Counted from the stretch's first letter, positions 27,122 to 37,263 are shown. The stretch: 64,000 nucleotides of DNA from Ideonella sp. (GCA_015075545.1 JABTUC010000002.1:186001-250000); one strand, 5' to 3'. A program made the numbers and translations. Notes: generated from the sequence alone by a model not told the origin.

Positions 27122-28719
27122 CGTCGCTGCGCCGGCGCTCGCTGCTGGCGGCGGCGCTGGGGGCGCCTGCGCTCGCCGGCACGGCCGGGTGCTCGCGCCG
27201 CGAGGCACCGCAATTCGAAGGTGGCTGGGTCGGCGCGTCGCACGCGCGCGGGCACCGCCTGCGCCAACCGATGCCACCGGTGGCTGGGCAGATCGACATC
27301 GTGCGCACCGGCGTACTGGTGGTCGGCGCCGGCATCGCGGGCATCGCCTGCGCGCGCGCGCTGGCGCGCTCCGGCGTCGACGATGTCATCGTGCTCGAGC
27401 TGGAGGGCGCGGCCGGCGGCAACAGCCGCGGCCACCGGCTCGGCGGCAGCGGCTGCCCGCTGGGCGCGCACTACCTGCCGCTGCCGGGCCCGCAGGCGCA
27501 CGAGGTGAGCGAGCTGCTGTTCGATCTCGGGCTGCTGCGCAGCGTGGCCGGCCGCACCGTGGCCTACGAGCGCCACCTGTGCCACAGCCCGCAGGAGCGG
27601 CTGTTCTTCGAAGGCCACTGGCACGAAGGCCTGCTGCCGCCGGCGCCGCCGGGCTCGCGCAGCGCGGCGCAGTACCGCGCGTTCGCGCGGCGCGTGGCGC
27701 AGGTGCAGCGCGAGCTGGCCTTCGCACTGCCGACGCAGCGCGCGCCGTGGACCGCGGCGCACGCGGCGCTCGATGCGGGCACGTTCGCGCAGTGGCTCGG
27801 CCGCGAGGGCTTCGACGACCCGCTGCTAAGGGGGTACCTCGACTACGCCTGCCGCGACGACTACGGCGCCGGCATCGAGCGGGTGTCGGCCTGGGCGGGG
27901 CTGCACTACTTCGCCAGTCGCCACGGCTTCGACGCCGGCGACGAGGCGTCCGAGCGCGATGCGCTGTTCACCTGGCCCGAGGGCAACGCCTGGCTGGTGC
28001 GGCGCATGGCCGAGCCGCTGCGCGAGCGCATCCGCGGCGATCACACGGTGCTGCGGGTCGAGGTCGAGCGCGAGGCGGTGCAGGCGATCGCCATCGACGA
28101 GACGACGCAGCAGCCGCGACGCTTCAGCGCGCGCGCGGCGGTGCTGGCGACGCCGCTGTTCGTCGCGCGGCGGCTCTGCGCGGCACCGCCCGCGGCGCTG
28201 GTGGCGGCCGCCGAGCGGGCGCGCTACGCGCCGTGGCTGGTGGCCAACCTGCTGCTCGATGCGCCGCTGCTCGAGCGCGCCGACGGCGCGCCGCTGTCGT
28301 GGGACAACGTGCTGCAAGGCTCGCCCTCGCTCGGCTACGTGGTGGCGCAGCACCAGAGCCTGCGCCCCGACGTGCGCGCCACCGTGCTCACTGCGTACTG
28401 GGCGCTGCGCGAAGACGAGCGCGCCGCGCTGCTGGCCGACGACTGGCGCGCCTGGGCGCAGCGGGTGATCGACGACCTCGCGCACGCACACCCCGATCTG
28501 CCGCGCAAGCTGCGCCGCGTCGACCTGATGCGCCACGGCCACGCGATGCGCATCCCGCTGCCCGGCGCGCGCGGCGACCCGGCGCTGGCCGCGCTGATGC
28601 GCGCGCGCGGCCGCCTGCAGTTCGCGCACGCCGACCTCGCCGGCTACTCGGTGTTCGAGGAGGCCTACACGCTGGGCGTGCAGGCGGCAGCGCGGCTGCT
28701 GCGCGAGTTGGCTGGATAG
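27100..28719 (+). CDS. FAD-dependent amine-oxidase-like lipoprotein with Tat signal
   Basis: 539 aa from ATG 27100, overlapping the preceding gene by 22 bases. The N-terminus carries a twin-arginine-like signal (LRRRSLLAAALG) ending in LAGTAGC, a lipobox (Cys31), so it is probably exported folded with FAD and lipidated. The FAD-binding motif VVGAGIAGIACARAL is at about 74-88, with an acidic residue (VLELEG) ending the Rossmann unit. A flavin amine oxidase C-terminal region follows (LAGYSVFEEAYTLGVQAA). Its position after the aminopropyltransferase suggests a polyamine or amine substrate; that is inferred. Confidence 0.82.
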   Translation: MGQGASVASLRRRSLLAAALGAPALAGTAGCSRREAPQFEGGWVGASHARGHRLRQPMPPVAGQIDIVRTGVLVVGAGIAGIACARALARSGVDDVIVLELEGAAGGNSRGHRLGGSGCPLGAHYLPLPGPQAHEVSELLFDLGLLRSVAGRTVAYERHLCHSPQERLFFEGHWHEGLLPPAPPGSRSAAQYRAFARRVAQVQRELAFALPTQRAPWTAAHAALDAGTFAQWLGREGFDDPLLRGYLDYACRDDYGAGIERVSAWAGLHYFASRHGFDAGDEASERDALFTWPEGNAWLVRRMAEPLRERIRGDHTVLRVEVEREAVQAIAIDETTQQPRRFSARAAVLATPLFVARRLCAAPPAALVAAAERARYAPWLVANLLLDAPLLERADGAPLSWDNVLQGSPSLGYVVAQHQSLRPDVRATVLTAYWALREDERAALLADDWRAWAQRVIDDLAHAHPDLPRKLRRVDLMRHGHAMRIPLPGARGDPALAALMRARGRLQFAHADLAGYSVFEEAYTLGVQAAARLLRELAG

Positions 28720-28736
28720 CCCGGCTGCGCGCGGCC

Positions 28737-29459
28737 TCACGCCGCCGCGTTCAGCGCCTGCAGTCGCTCGGCCGAGCCGACGTCGGTCCACGCACCATCC
28801 CACGCCTGCGCGCCGATGCGCCGCTGCGCGATGCCGGCGTCGAGCAGCGGGCGCAACGGCAGCTTGGTGCCGACCGCGACGCCGGCGAACATCGCGGCGC
28901 GGAACAGCCCGACGCTGGCCCAGGTGCGCCGCGGCGGGTCGGTCACCGCGAGGCCTTGCGCGTCGATGCCGAAGTCGCCCTGCGGATGGTGCGGCGCATT
29001 GGGCACCAGCCAGAGGTGCGCCCACAAGTCACCGGCGGCGAAGCGCTGCGCGAACGCGGCGTCGAACGCGAAGCCGGGCAGGAAGACGTCGCCCGACACC
29101 ACCCAGAAGCCATCGTCGGCGCGCTGCGCCAGCAGCGGCAGCGCCTTGGCGATGCCGCCGGCGGTCTCGAGCGCGCCGCCGTGGTCGCGGCCTTCCATCG
29201 AGTAGGCGATGCGCACGCCGTAGCGCGAGCCGTCGCCGAGCGCGGCCGGAAACTGCTCCTCCAGCCACGCGGTGTTGATCACCACCTCGCGCACGCCGGC
29301 GGCGGCCAGCGCGAGCAGGTGCCACTCGATCAAGCGCTTGCCGCGCACCGCGAGCAGCGGCTTGGGCGTGTGGTCGGTCAGCGGCCGCAGGCGCACGCCG
29401 CGGCCGGCGGCCAGGATCAGCGCCTTCAGGTTGTCGTGCCGCGGCGCCTCGAATGCCAT
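28737..29459 (-). CDS. murU: MurU-like nucleotidyltransferase (N-acetylmuramate-1-phosphate uridylyltransferase)
   Basis: 240 aa sugar-phosphate nucleotidyltransferase. The signature AAGRGVRLRPLT ... KPLL is at the N-terminus, followed by VVINTAWLEEQF and VVSGDVF (metal-binding Asp). It best matches MurU, which makes UDP-MurNAc from MurNAc-1-phosphate in the cell-wall recycling bypass found in Pseudomonas and many Betaproteobacteria. Its usual partner amgK, the MurNAc/GlcNAc kinase, is normally upstream but is not here. tkt is divergent across 121 bases. Another NDP-sugar synthase role is possible. Confidence 0.82.
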   Translation of the reverse strand: MAFEAPRHDNLKALILAAGRGVRLRPLTDHTPKPLLAVRGKRLIEWHLLALAAAGVREVVINTAWLEEQFPAALGDGSRYGVRIAYSMEGRDHGGALETAGGIAKALPLLAQRADDGFWVVSGDVFLPGFAFDAAFAQRFAAGDLWAHLWLVPNAPHHPQGDFGIDAQGLAVTDPPRRTWASVGLFRAAMFAGVAVGTKLPLRPLLDAGIAQRRIGAQAWDGAWTDVGSAERLQALNAAA

Positions 29460-29580
29460 GGCGCGCGAGTGTATGCGTCGGGTGCGGCGCCGGCCGCGCA
29501 TGGGCCGCTCGGTAGAATTCGGTCCTCCCGCCCGCCGCACGCCGAGCGCCTTCGATTCGCAAGGCCAGCCACCGCTTCGC
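29460..29580. promoter_or_regulatory. Divergent murU/tkt promoter region
   Basis: 121 bases between the two starts. TAGAAT at 29513-29518 on the plus strand is a plausible -10 for tkt. No clear -35 is seen. Confidence 0.35.
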
Positions 29581-31599
29581 ATGACCACCGCCGCCCCCGA
29601 CACCCAGACGATGGCCAACGCGATCCGCGCGCTGGCAATGGACGCGGTGCAGCGCGCCAACTCCGGCCACCCCGGCGCGCCGATGGGGCTGGCCGAGGTG
29701 GCGGTGGCGCTGTGGGGTCGGCACCTGAAACACAACCCGGCCGACCCGCATTGGCTCGACCGCGACCGCTTCGTGCTCAGCAACGGCCACGGCTCGATGC
29801 TGCTGTACGCGCTGCTGCACCTCACCGGCTACGACCTGGCCATCGACGAGTTGCGCAACTTCCGCCAGCTGGGCAGCAAGACGCCGGGCCATCCCGAGGT
29901 CGGCGTCACGCCGGGCGTCGAGACGACCACCGGCCCGCTCGGGCAAGGCCTGGCCAACGCGGTGGGCATGGCGCTGGCCGAGAAGCTGCTCGCCGCGCAG
30001 TTCAACCGGCCGGGGCACGCGGTGGTCGACCACCGCACCTACGTGATCGTCGGCGACGGCTGCCTGATGGAGGGCATCAGCCACGAGGCCTGCGCGCTGG
30101 CCGGCGCGTGGAAGCTCGGCAAGCTGGTGGCGCTGTACGACGACAACGGCATCTCGATCGACGGCGCCGTTGCGCCGTGGTACGTCGACGATGTGCGCCA
30201 GCGCTTCGCCGGCTACGGCTGGCGCGTGCTCGGCCCGGTCGACGGCCACGACGTCGACGCCGTCGACGCGGCACTCGCGCAGGCGTCGCACGCCGGACCC
30301 CAGCCGACACTGATCATCTGCCGCACCACGATCGGCAAGGGCGCGCCGACGCGCGCCGGCACCGCCAAGGCGCACGGCGAGGCGCTTGGCGAGGCCGAGG
30401 TCGCGGCGACGCGGCAGGCGCTGCACTGGAGCGCCGCGCCGTTCGAGGTGCCGCCGGCGGTGAAGGCGCTGTGGGATGCGCGCGAGGCCGGGGCCGCGCG
30501 CCAGGCGCGCTGGAGCGAGCGCTTCGCGCACTACCGCGCCGCGTTCCCGGAGCTGGCCGATGAGTTCGAGCGGCGCTGCCGCGGCGACCTGCCGGCGGCG
30601 TTCGATGCCGTGTGCGCGCAGGCGCTCGCCGACGCGCGCGCCAAGGCCGAGACGGTGGCCACGCGCAAGGCGAGCCAGCTCGCGCTCGAGGCGTTCACGC
30701 GCGCGCTGCCCGAGCTGCTCGGCGGCTCGGCCGACCTCACCGGCTCGAACCTGACGCAGACCTCGAGCACGGCGCCGCTGCGCTTCGACGACGACGGTGC
30801 ACCCAACGGCGGGCGCCACATCAACTACGGCGTGCGCGAGTTCGGCATGGCCGCGGTGATGAACGGCATCGCGCTGCACGGCGGCTTCATCCCGTACGGC
30901 GGCACTTTCCTCACCTTCAGCGACTACAGCCGCAACGCGCTGCGCATGGGCGCGCTGATGAAGCAGCGCGTGGTCCACGTCTTCACGCACGACTCGATCG
31001 GCCTCGGCGAGGACGGCCCCACGCACCAGAGCGTCGAGCATGCGGCCGCGCTGCGGTTGATGCCCGGGCTCGAAGTCTGGCGCCCGGCCGACACCGTCGA
31101 GACCCTGGTCGCCTGGCGCTGCGCGATCGCCGCGCGCGACAAGCCCAGCGCGCTGCTGCTGTCGCGCCAGAACCTGCCGTACTGCCCGCGCGCATCGGAC
31201 GACGACATCGCGCGCGGCGGCTACGTGCTGGCCGAGCCGGCGGATGCGAAGGCCAAGTTGCAGGCGGTGATCGTGGCCACCGGGTCCGAGGTGCACCTGG
31301 CGCTGCAGGCGCAGGCGGTGCTGGCCAGCGACGGCATCGCGGTGCGCGTGGTGTCGATGCCGTCGACCACCGTGTTCGACCGTCAGGACGTCGCCTACAA
31401 GCTGCACGTGCTGCCCGCGCTCGTGCCGCGCGTCGCGGTCGAGGCCGGCGTCAGCGACGGCTGGTGGAAGTACGGCTGCGCCGCGGTGGTCGGGCTCGAC
31501 CGCTACGGCGAGAGCGCACCCGGCGCGCAGTTGTTCAAGCATTTCGGCTTCACCGCCGCCAACGTTGCCGACACCGTTCGCTCGGCGCTGCAGCGCTGA
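29581..31599 (+). CDS. tkt: Transketolase
   Basis: Thiamine-diphosphate enzyme of the pentose phosphate (and Calvin) pathway, moving two-carbon ketol units. 672 aa from ATG 29581. Visible are [12 protein letters not shown] at the N-terminus, the ThDP/Mg motif [29 protein letters not shown] and the C-terminal [12 protein letters not shown]. It is followed 47 bases later by gap. The upstream in-frame extension to 29272 overlaps murU and is not part of the gene. Confidence 0.96.
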   Translation: MTTAAPDTQTMANAIRALAMDAVQRANSGHPGAPMGLAEVAVALWGRHLKHNPADPHWLDRDRFVLSNGHGSMLLYALLHLTGYDLAIDELRNFRQLGSKTPGHPEVGVTPGVETTTGPLGQGLANAVGMALAEKLLAAQFNRPGHAVVDHRTYVIVGDGCLMEGISHEACALAGAWKLGKLVALYDDNGISIDGAVAPWYVDDVRQRFAGYGWRVLGPVDGHDVDAVDAALAQASHAGPQPTLIICRTTIGKGAPTRAGTAKAHGEALGEAEVAATRQALHWSAAPFEVPPAVKALWDAREAGAARQARWSERFAHYRAAFPELADEFERRCRGDLPAAFDAVCAQALADARAKAETVATRKASQLALEAFTRALPELLGGSADLTGSNLTQTSSTAPLRFDDDGAPNGGRHINYGVREFGMAAVMNGIALHGGFIPYGGTFLTFSDYSRNALRMGALMKQRVVHVFTHDSIGLGEDGPTHQSVEHAAALRLMPGLEVWRPADTVETLVAWRCAIAARDKPSALLLSRQNLPYCPRASDDDIARGGYVLAEPADAKAKLQAVIVATGSEVHLALQAQAVLASDGIAVRVVSMPSTTVFDRQDVAYKLHVLPALVPRVAVEAGVSDGWWKYGCAAVVGLDRYGESAPGAQLFKHFGFTAANVADTVRSALQR

Positions 31600-31646
31600 G
31601 CGTCCCGGCCGACGAATTCGTCTCACTGATCGGAGGTTCAACAGTC

Positions 31647-32657
31647 ATGGCCATCAAAGTCGCGATCAACGGCTACGGCCGCATCGGGCGCAACATCCTG
31701 CGTGCGCTGTACGAGTCGGGCCGCAAGGACGTGCAGGTCGTCGCCGTCAACGACCTGGGCGACGTCGCCACCAACGCGCACCTGACCAAGTACGACACCG
31801 CGCACGGCCGCTTCCCGGGCACGGTGGCGGTCGACGGTGAGCACCTGGTCGTCAACGGCGACCGCATCAAGGTGCTCGCGCTGCGCAACCCGGCCGAGGC
31901 GCCCTGGAAGGCGCTGGGCGTCGACGTGGTGCTCGAGTGCACGGGCCTCTTCACCAGCAAGGCCAAGTCGCAGGCACACCTCGACGCCGGCGCGAAGAAG
32001 GTGATCATCAGCGCGCCCGGCGACAAGGATGTCGACGCCACCGTGGTGTACGGCGTCAACCACGGCGTGCTGAAGGCCGCGCACACGGTGATCTCCAACG
32101 CGAGCTGCACCACCAACTGCCTGGCGCCGGTGGCCAAGGTGCTGCACGACAGGCTGGGCATCGTCTCGGGGCTGATGACGACGATCCACGCCTACACCAA
32201 CGACCAGGTGCTGACCGACGTCTACCACAAGGATCTGCACCGCGCGCGCGCCGCGGCGATGAACATGATCCCCACCAAGACCGGCGCCGCCGCCGCGGTG
32301 GGGCTGGTGCTGCCCGAGCTGAACGGCAAGCTCGACGGCTTCTCGATGCGCGTGCCGACGATCAACGTCTCGGTGGTCGACCTCACCTTCGTCGCCGCGC
32401 GCAACACGACCAAGGACGAAGTCAACGCGATCATGAAGGAGGTATCCGGCGGCACGCTCAAAGGCGTCATCGGCTACAGCACCGAGCCGCTGGTGTCGAG
32501 CGACTTCAACCACGACAGCCACAGCGCGGTGTTCGACGCGCCGCAGACCCGCGTCAGCAACGGCAACCTGGTCAAGGTGCTGGTCTGGTACGACAACGAA
32601 TGGGGCTTCAGCAACCGCATGCTCGACATCACGGCCGCGCTGATGGCGGCGAAGTGA
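31647..32657 (+). CDS. gap: Type I glyceraldehyde-3-phosphate dehydrogenase
   Basis: Glycolytic NAD-dependent dehydrogenase, 336 aa, from ATG 31647 with a CGGAGG ribosome-binding site. NAD-binding NGYGRIGRN is at residues 8-16, the catalytic Cys is Cys154 in [12 protein letters not shown], and [12 protein letters not shown] closes the protein. The tkt-gap pairing is usual in Burkholderiales, but pgk and pyk, which often follow, are absent here and replaced by secreted-protein genes. Confidence 0.97.
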   Translation: MAIKVAINGYGRIGRNILRALYESGRKDVQVVAVNDLGDVATNAHLTKYDTAHGRFPGTVAVDGEHLVVNGDRIKVLALRNPAEAPWKALGVDVVLECTGLFTSKAKSQAHLDAGAKKVIISAPGDKDVDATVVYGVNHGVLKAAHTVISNASCTTNCLAPVAKVLHDRLGIVSGLMTTIHAYTNDQVLTDVYHKDLHRARAAAMNMIPTKTGAAAAVGLVLPELNGKLDGFSMRVPTINVSVVDLTFVAARNTTKDEVNAIMKEVSGGTLKGVIGYSTEPLVSSDFNHDSHSAVFDAPQTRVSNGNLVKVLVWYDNEWGFSNRMLDITAALMAAK

Positions 32658-32793
32658 AACGCTGAACGGCCGCCGATGCGCCGCATCCGGGCTCGCCTGC
32701 ACGGCAGCGCCGCGGGGCTCGAATGCGCCGGGCCGGTCTCCGCCCTTACGCAGCGACACCGATGACGGGCGCGGATTCCGCTACGCTTGCCGC

Positions 32794-33171
32794 ATGCCGA
32801 TGATCTGCCGGCGCGACGGCGCCCTGCTGGCGACTGCGCTGCTGCTGCTGGGCTGCGAAACGCTCAACAGCCGGCTGCCGCCGGTGCCGCCGCCCGACCT
32901 GCGCGTGGTGGTGACCACGGCCGTCGAGTACGTGAGTCAGGCCGAGGCCAGCGTGCACATCGCCAACGCGGCGCGCGTGCCGGTGCGCGACGTCTACGAG
33001 CTGGGCGCCGGCCGCTACCGCCTGGTGCTGGTGTGCCCCGACATCGCCACCTGCCGCGCGGCTGCGCAACGCATCGCCAACGACCGCACGTTCGCGCTGG
33101 CGGTCGACGCGGAGAACCCGAACTCGCGCCAGACGATCCCCGTCAGGCCGACGCGCGACGCGTCGCGCTGA
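32794..33171 (+). CDS. Putative small lipoprotein of unknown function
   Basis: 125 aa from ATG 32794. The N-terminal signal ends in LLLLGC (Cys22), a clear lipobox, followed by a proline-rich linker (RLPPVPPPDL). The rest is a small mixed domain with two further cysteines in VLVCPDIATCRAAA that could pair. I do not recognise the family. It lies between gap and a subtilase gene, 43 bases before the latter, and may be cotranscribed with it. Confidence 0.65.
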   Translation: MPMICRRDGALLATALLLLGCETLNSRLPPVPPPDLRVVVTTAVEYVSQAEASVHIANAARVPVRDVYELGAGRYRLVLVCPDIATCRAAAQRIANDRTFALAVDAENPNSRQTIPVRPTRDASR

Positions 33172-33214
33172 CGGTGCGCGCGGCCACCACCGCCTTCAGC
33201 CACGAGCGAACACG

Positions 33215-35245
33215 ATGACGATGCTGCGCTGCCGTTCCCGCCTCGCCGGCGTGCCGTTGGCGCTCGCCGCGCTCGTGTCGTCGCTGCTGGCGGCGGCGCC
33301 GCGCGATGCGGTTGCGCAGTCCGCCGGCGTGCTGGCCGATGCGCGCCTCGCCCGCGTGATCGTCAAGTACAGGGCCGGCGGCGCGTTGATGCGCGAGAGC
33401 GCACTCGCCGCGCGCGACCCCGACCGCGTGGCCGTGCAGCAGGCGGCGCGCCTGTCGCAACGGCTGGGCCTCGCGCTGCGCGACGGGCTGGCGTTCGCGC
33501 CGCGCAGCCAGGTGCTGTTCGCGCGCGGCGTGTCGTCGGCCGAGCTGGTGGCGCGGCTGCAGGCCGACCCCGACGTCGAGTACGCCGAGGTCGACGCGCG
33601 CATGCACATCACGGCGGTGCCCAACGATCCGCGCTATGCCGACAACCAGCCGGTCGTCACCCCCACCGCCGGCCAGTGGTACCTGCGGCCGCCGAGCACC
33701 ACCTTCGTGTCGGCAATCGACGCCCAGACGGCGTGGACCACCACCAAGGGCTCGCCGGCGATCGTCGTCGCGGTGCTCGACACCGGCGTGCGCCCGGACC
33801 ACCCTGACCTTGCCGGCAAGCTGCTGCCGGGGTACGACTTCGTGTCGGCCGACGGCGACGGCTCGTTCACCTCGGCCAACGATGGCAGCGGCCGCGACGC
33901 CGATGCGTCGGACCCGGGCGACTGGGTGACGAGCGCCGACATCGCTCCCGGCGGCCCGCTGGCCGGCCAGGGCTGCGTGACCGGGCCCAGCAGTTGGCAC
34001 GGCACGCAGACCGCGGCGCTGATCGGCGCGGTCACCGACAACGGCGTCGGCATGGCCAGCGTCGGCTGGAACGTGCGCGTCGTGCCGGTGCGCGTGCTCG
34101 GCAAGTGCGGCGGCTTCACCTCCGACGTGATCGCCGGCATGTACTGGGCCGCCGGCATCGAGATCCCGGCCAAGACGAGCGAGGGCATGACGCTCGGCAC
34201 CGCGCCGCCGAACCCGTTTCCCGCCAAGGTGCTCAACATGAGCCTGGGTTCGTCGGACACGAGCTGCGGGCGCAGCTATCAGGACGCGGTCGACGCCGTC
34301 GTCGCCCAAGGGGCGAGCGTGGTCGTGTCGGCGGGCAACGACGCCGGGCTCGCGGTTGGCCGGCCGGCCAATTGCGACAAGGCGATCGGGGTCGGTGGGC
34401 TGCGCCATGTGGGGACGAAGGTGGGCTTCTCCGATGTCGGCCCGCAGATCGCGATCTCGGCGCCTGGGGGCAACTGCGTGAATGACTTGGATGCCAACCC
34501 GAGCCTTCCATGCCTGCTGCCGATCCTCACTGCCACCAACACGGGTGCCACCGCGCCGGCGGCCAACATCTACAGCGACAGCTTCAACTACTCGGTCGGT
34601 ACGAGCTTCTCCGCGCCGATGGTCGCCGCTACGGCAGCGTTGATGCTGTCGGTCAACCCGACGCTCAACCCTGCGCAGGTGCGCTCGACTTTGCAGGTCA
34701 GCTCGCGCGAGTTCCCGGACAGCGGCGGTACCGACGGTACGCTGACCTGCCAACCACCGACCACGGCGCAACAGTTGGAGTGCTACTGCACCAAAGGCAC
34801 CTGCGGCGAAGGCATGCTCGACGCGCGCGCGGCGGTGCTCGCGGTTTCCCCACCCGCCACGACGCAGGCGCTGGCCTTCGCCACGCCGGCGGCGCCTGCG
34901 CCGGGCGGCAGCGTGACGCTCGACGGCTCGACCTCCGTCGCGGGCAGTGGACGCGCGATCACCGGCTACCAGTGGACCTTGCAGGAGGCGGGCGGCATCG
35001 CGACGCTGGTGCCGCCAACCAACGCCGCCAGCGCGGTGGTCACCACCAGCGGTGGCGGCACGTTCGTCGCGCGGCTGGTCGTCACCGACGATGGCGGTGG
35101 CGCGCCGGCCTCGACCACGGTCACGGTCATCGCTGCCGCGCCGACCGCGCCGCCAGCCAATGGCGATGGCGGTGGCGCGGCGTCGTGGCCATGGTTGCTC
35201 GCGCTCGGCCTCGCGACCGCCGCGCTGCGCGCGCGTTGCACGTAA
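33215..35245 (+). CDS. Secreted S8 family subtilisin-like protease with GlyGly-CTERM tail
   Basis: 676 aa from ATG 33215. A signal peptide covers about residues 1-35, followed by an inhibitor-like propeptide (VIVKYRAGG ... ADPDVEYAEVD). The catalytic triad is Asp189 (VVAVLDTGVRP), His262 (SSWHGTQTA) and Ser464 (VGTSFSAPMVA). A PKD/Ig-like domain spans about 555-645. The tail is a Gly-rich turn (NGDGGGAAS), a hydrophobic segment and Arg residues, matching the GlyGly-CTERM pattern cut by rhombosortase. A second, related protease follows. It is likely exported by Sec and type II secretion; that is inference. Confidence 0.92.
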   Translation: MTMLRCRSRLAGVPLALAALVSSLLAAAPRDAVAQSAGVLADARLARVIVKYRAGGALMRESALAARDPDRVAVQQAARLSQRLGLALRDGLAFAPRSQVLFARGVSSAELVARLQADPDVEYAEVDARMHITAVPNDPRYADNQPVVTPTAGQWYLRPPSTTFVSAIDAQTAWTTTKGSPAIVVAVLDTGVRPDHPDLAGKLLPGYDFVSADGDGSFTSANDGSGRDADASDPGDWVTSADIAPGGPLAGQGCVTGPSSWHGTQTAALIGAVTDNGVGMASVGWNVRVVPVRVLGKCGGFTSDVIAGMYWAAGIEIPAKTSEGMTLGTAPPNPFPAKVLNMSLGSSDTSCGRSYQDAVDAVVAQGASVVVSAGNDAGLAVGRPANCDKAIGVGGLRHVGTKVGFSDVGPQIAISAPGGNCVNDLDANPSLPCLLPILTATNTGATAPAANIYSDSFNYSVGTSFSAPMVAATAALMLSVNPTLNPAQVRSTLQVSSREFPDSGGTDGTLTCQPPTTAQQLECYCTKGTCGEGMLDARAAVLAVSPPATTQALAFATPAAPAPGGSVTLDGSTSVAGSGRAITGYQWTLQEAGGIATLVPPTNAASAVVTTSGGGTFVARLVVTDDGGGAPASTTVTVIAAAPTAPPANGDGGGAASWPWLLALGLATAALRARCT

Positions 35246-35351
35246 CAGCGGCGCGCAGCGCGAACGATTCCCTCCCCGATGCGCAGGCGGCGCACTGTTG
35301 CGCCACCGCCCGATTGAGGGTGTCTCGCCGGGCGGGCGTTACCGATACTGC

Positions 35352-35374
35352 GGCCACGGAGAACTCCTGTGGCC
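35352..35374 (+). repeat. Hairpin between the two subtilase genes
   Basis: GGCCACGGAG / CTCCTGTGGCC inverted repeat: a 10-bp stem with one bulged T and an AA turn. It lies 107 bases after the first protease stop. There is no U-tract after it, so it may be a transcript-stabilising or attenuating structure rather than a terminator. Confidence 0.45.
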
Positions 35375-35499
35375 ACGCCCGCTGTCGTCCCCCGCGCTAG
35401 AGCGCCGCGCTGCCGTTGCAGCGTGGCGCGCGCGGCGTTGCGCGCGCGTCCACGACGGCGGTGAGGCAGGCCGCACGGCCTGCTGCCGGCACGCGCCGC

Positions 35500-37263
35500 G
35501 TGCGGCGCACGCTCCTGTCGCCGCTGGTTGCCTGGCTGCTCGCCGGCGCTGCCTGGGCCGGCCCGCACGGCTTCATCGTCGAGCTGAAGAACGCGCCGGC
35601 GCACACCGCACCGGTGCGCGGCGCCACCGCGCTGAGCGCGCGCGCCGACCCCGAGGCGGTGCAGCGCGAGCGGCTGCAGCGCGTGGTGGCGGCCGCGGGG
35701 CTGGCGTCGTCGGGTGTCGGCGTGCGCGCGCAGGGCCGCGCCGCGCACGTGCTCGACTTCGGCCGCGCGCTGTCGGCGCCCGAAACCGAGGCGATGCTCG
35801 CTCGCCTGCGCGCGTCGCCCGAGGTGGCGTGGGCCGAGCCCAACGACCGCGAGTCGCTGCAGAGCACGACGCCGAGCGACCCTTACTTCCCTGGCACCGC
35901 GGGCCAGTGGTGGCTGCAGCCGGCCGGCGGCAGCGATGGCCACGCGATCGACTCGCGGCTGCGCGGCGTGCCCGGCCTGCAGCGCGCATGGGCCACCACC
36001 ACCGGTAGCGCGACGGTGCCGGTGGCGGTGCTCGACACCGGCATCACCGCACACCGGGAGCTGCAAGGGGCCTGGTTGCCCGGCGCCGACATCGTCAGCG
36101 ACCCGGCGATGGCCAACGACGGCGACGGCCGTGACGGCGACCCCAGCGACCCCGGCGACTGGGTGTCGGAGGCCGACCGCGCGAGCGCTGCCTTCGCCGA
36201 TTGCGAGGGCAGCGACAGTTCGTGGCACGGCACCATCGTCAGCGGCATCCTGGCGGCGCGCACCGACAACGGCGAGGGCGTCGCCGCGGTGGGCTGGAAC
36301 GCGCGCATCGTGCCGGTGCGGGTGGCCGGCAAGTGCGGCGCCGAAGTGGCCGACATCGTCGACGGCATGCGCTGGGCCGCGGGGCTGCCGGTGCTGGGCG
36401 ATGGCGGCTGGCTGCCCGCCAATCCGAACCCGGTGCGCCTGATCAACCTGAGTTTCGGTGGCCGCAAACCGTGCAGTCAGGCCTACCAGAACGCGATCGA
36501 CGAACTGCACGCGCTCGGCGTGCTGGTGGTGGCGGCGGCCGGCAATGCGCCCGGCGCGGTGACGCGGCCGGCCAACTGCCGCGGCGTGGTGGCGGTGGCG
36601 GCGCTCAACCGCGACGGTTTCAAGGCGCACTACTCGGGCTTCGGGCGCGAGGTCACGCTGGCCACCGTCGGCGGCGACGATGCTGGCGGGCCCACCGGCG
36701 CGTGGCTCGGCGACGGCGGCGTGCTCACGCTGTACAACGACGGCGCCACGGTGCCCGGCGAGGGCAGCTATGCGCGCAGTTTCGGTACCAGCTTCGCCGC
36801 ACCGATCGTGGCCGGCACCGCGGCGCTGATGCTGTCGATCAACCCGGGCCTGACGGCCGATCAGCTCGCGCAGGGGCTGGCCGCGTCGGCGCGGCCGCAC
36901 GTGAGCTCGCCATGGCTCGCGCAGTGCTCGGCGGCCAATGCGGCAACCTGTCTGTGCACCGCCGACACCTGCGGCGCCGGCATCCTCGACGCCGAGCAGG
37001 CGCTGTACTTCGCGCGCGATCCGGCGGCGTACGTGCGGCCGGCGCAGCGCGCCGAGGTGCTCGACAACCCCGAGCTGGAGGCGGCGTCGGCCACCGGGCC
37101 GCTGGCAGCGGCGGCGCCCGCCGAGTTCGAGGCCGACGACAGCGGCGGCGGCGCCACCGGCGCGCCCTGGCTCGCGCTGCTCGCGCTGGCGTGCGCGGCG
37201 CTTCGCGCTCCTGCGCGACGCCGCGCAGCGGGCCGCCTCACTGCGGCATCGCGCAGGGCCTGA
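35500..37263 (+). CDS. Second secreted S8 family protease with GlyGly-CTERM-like tail
   Basis: 587 aa if started at GTG 35500, which gives a compact signal peptide (MRRTLLSPLVAWLLAGAAWA). GTG 35461 and TTG 35416 are longer in-frame options, and none has a clear ribosome-binding site. A propeptide is followed by the triad Asp179 (VAVLDTGITA), His243 (SSWHGTIVS) and Ser431 (GTSFAAPIVA). The C-terminus has SGGGATGAPW, a hydrophobic stretch and an Arg-rich end, again a GlyGly-CTERM type anchor. It lacks the PKD-like domain of its neighbour. It is probably a tandem duplicate. The 3' end overlaps the convergent SPOR gene by 26 bases. Confidence 0.88.
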   Translation: MRRTLLSPLVAWLLAGAAWAGPHGFIVELKNAPAHTAPVRGATALSARADPEAVQRERLQRVVAAAGLASSGVGVRAQGRAAHVLDFGRALSAPETEAMLARLRASPEVAWAEPNDRESLQSTTPSDPYFPGTAGQWWLQPAGGSDGHAIDSRLRGVPGLQRAWATTTGSATVPVAVLDTGITAHRELQGAWLPGADIVSDPAMANDGDGRDGDPSDPGDWVSEADRASAAFADCEGSDSSWHGTIVSGILAARTDNGEGVAAVGWNARIVPVRVAGKCGAEVADIVDGMRWAAGLPVLGDGGWLPANPNPVRLINLSFGGRKPCSQAYQNAIDELHALGVLVVAAAGNAPGAVTRPANCRGVVAVAALNRDGFKAHYSGFGREVTLATVGGDDAGGPTGAWLGDGGVLTLYNDGATVPGEGSYARSFGTSFAAPIVAGTAALMLSINPGLTADQLAQGLAASARPHVSSPWLAQCSAANAATCLCTADTCGAGILDAEQALYFARDPAAYVRPAQRAEVLDNPELEAASATGPLAAAAPAEFEADDSGGGATGAPWLALLALACAALRAPARRRAAGRLTAASRRA

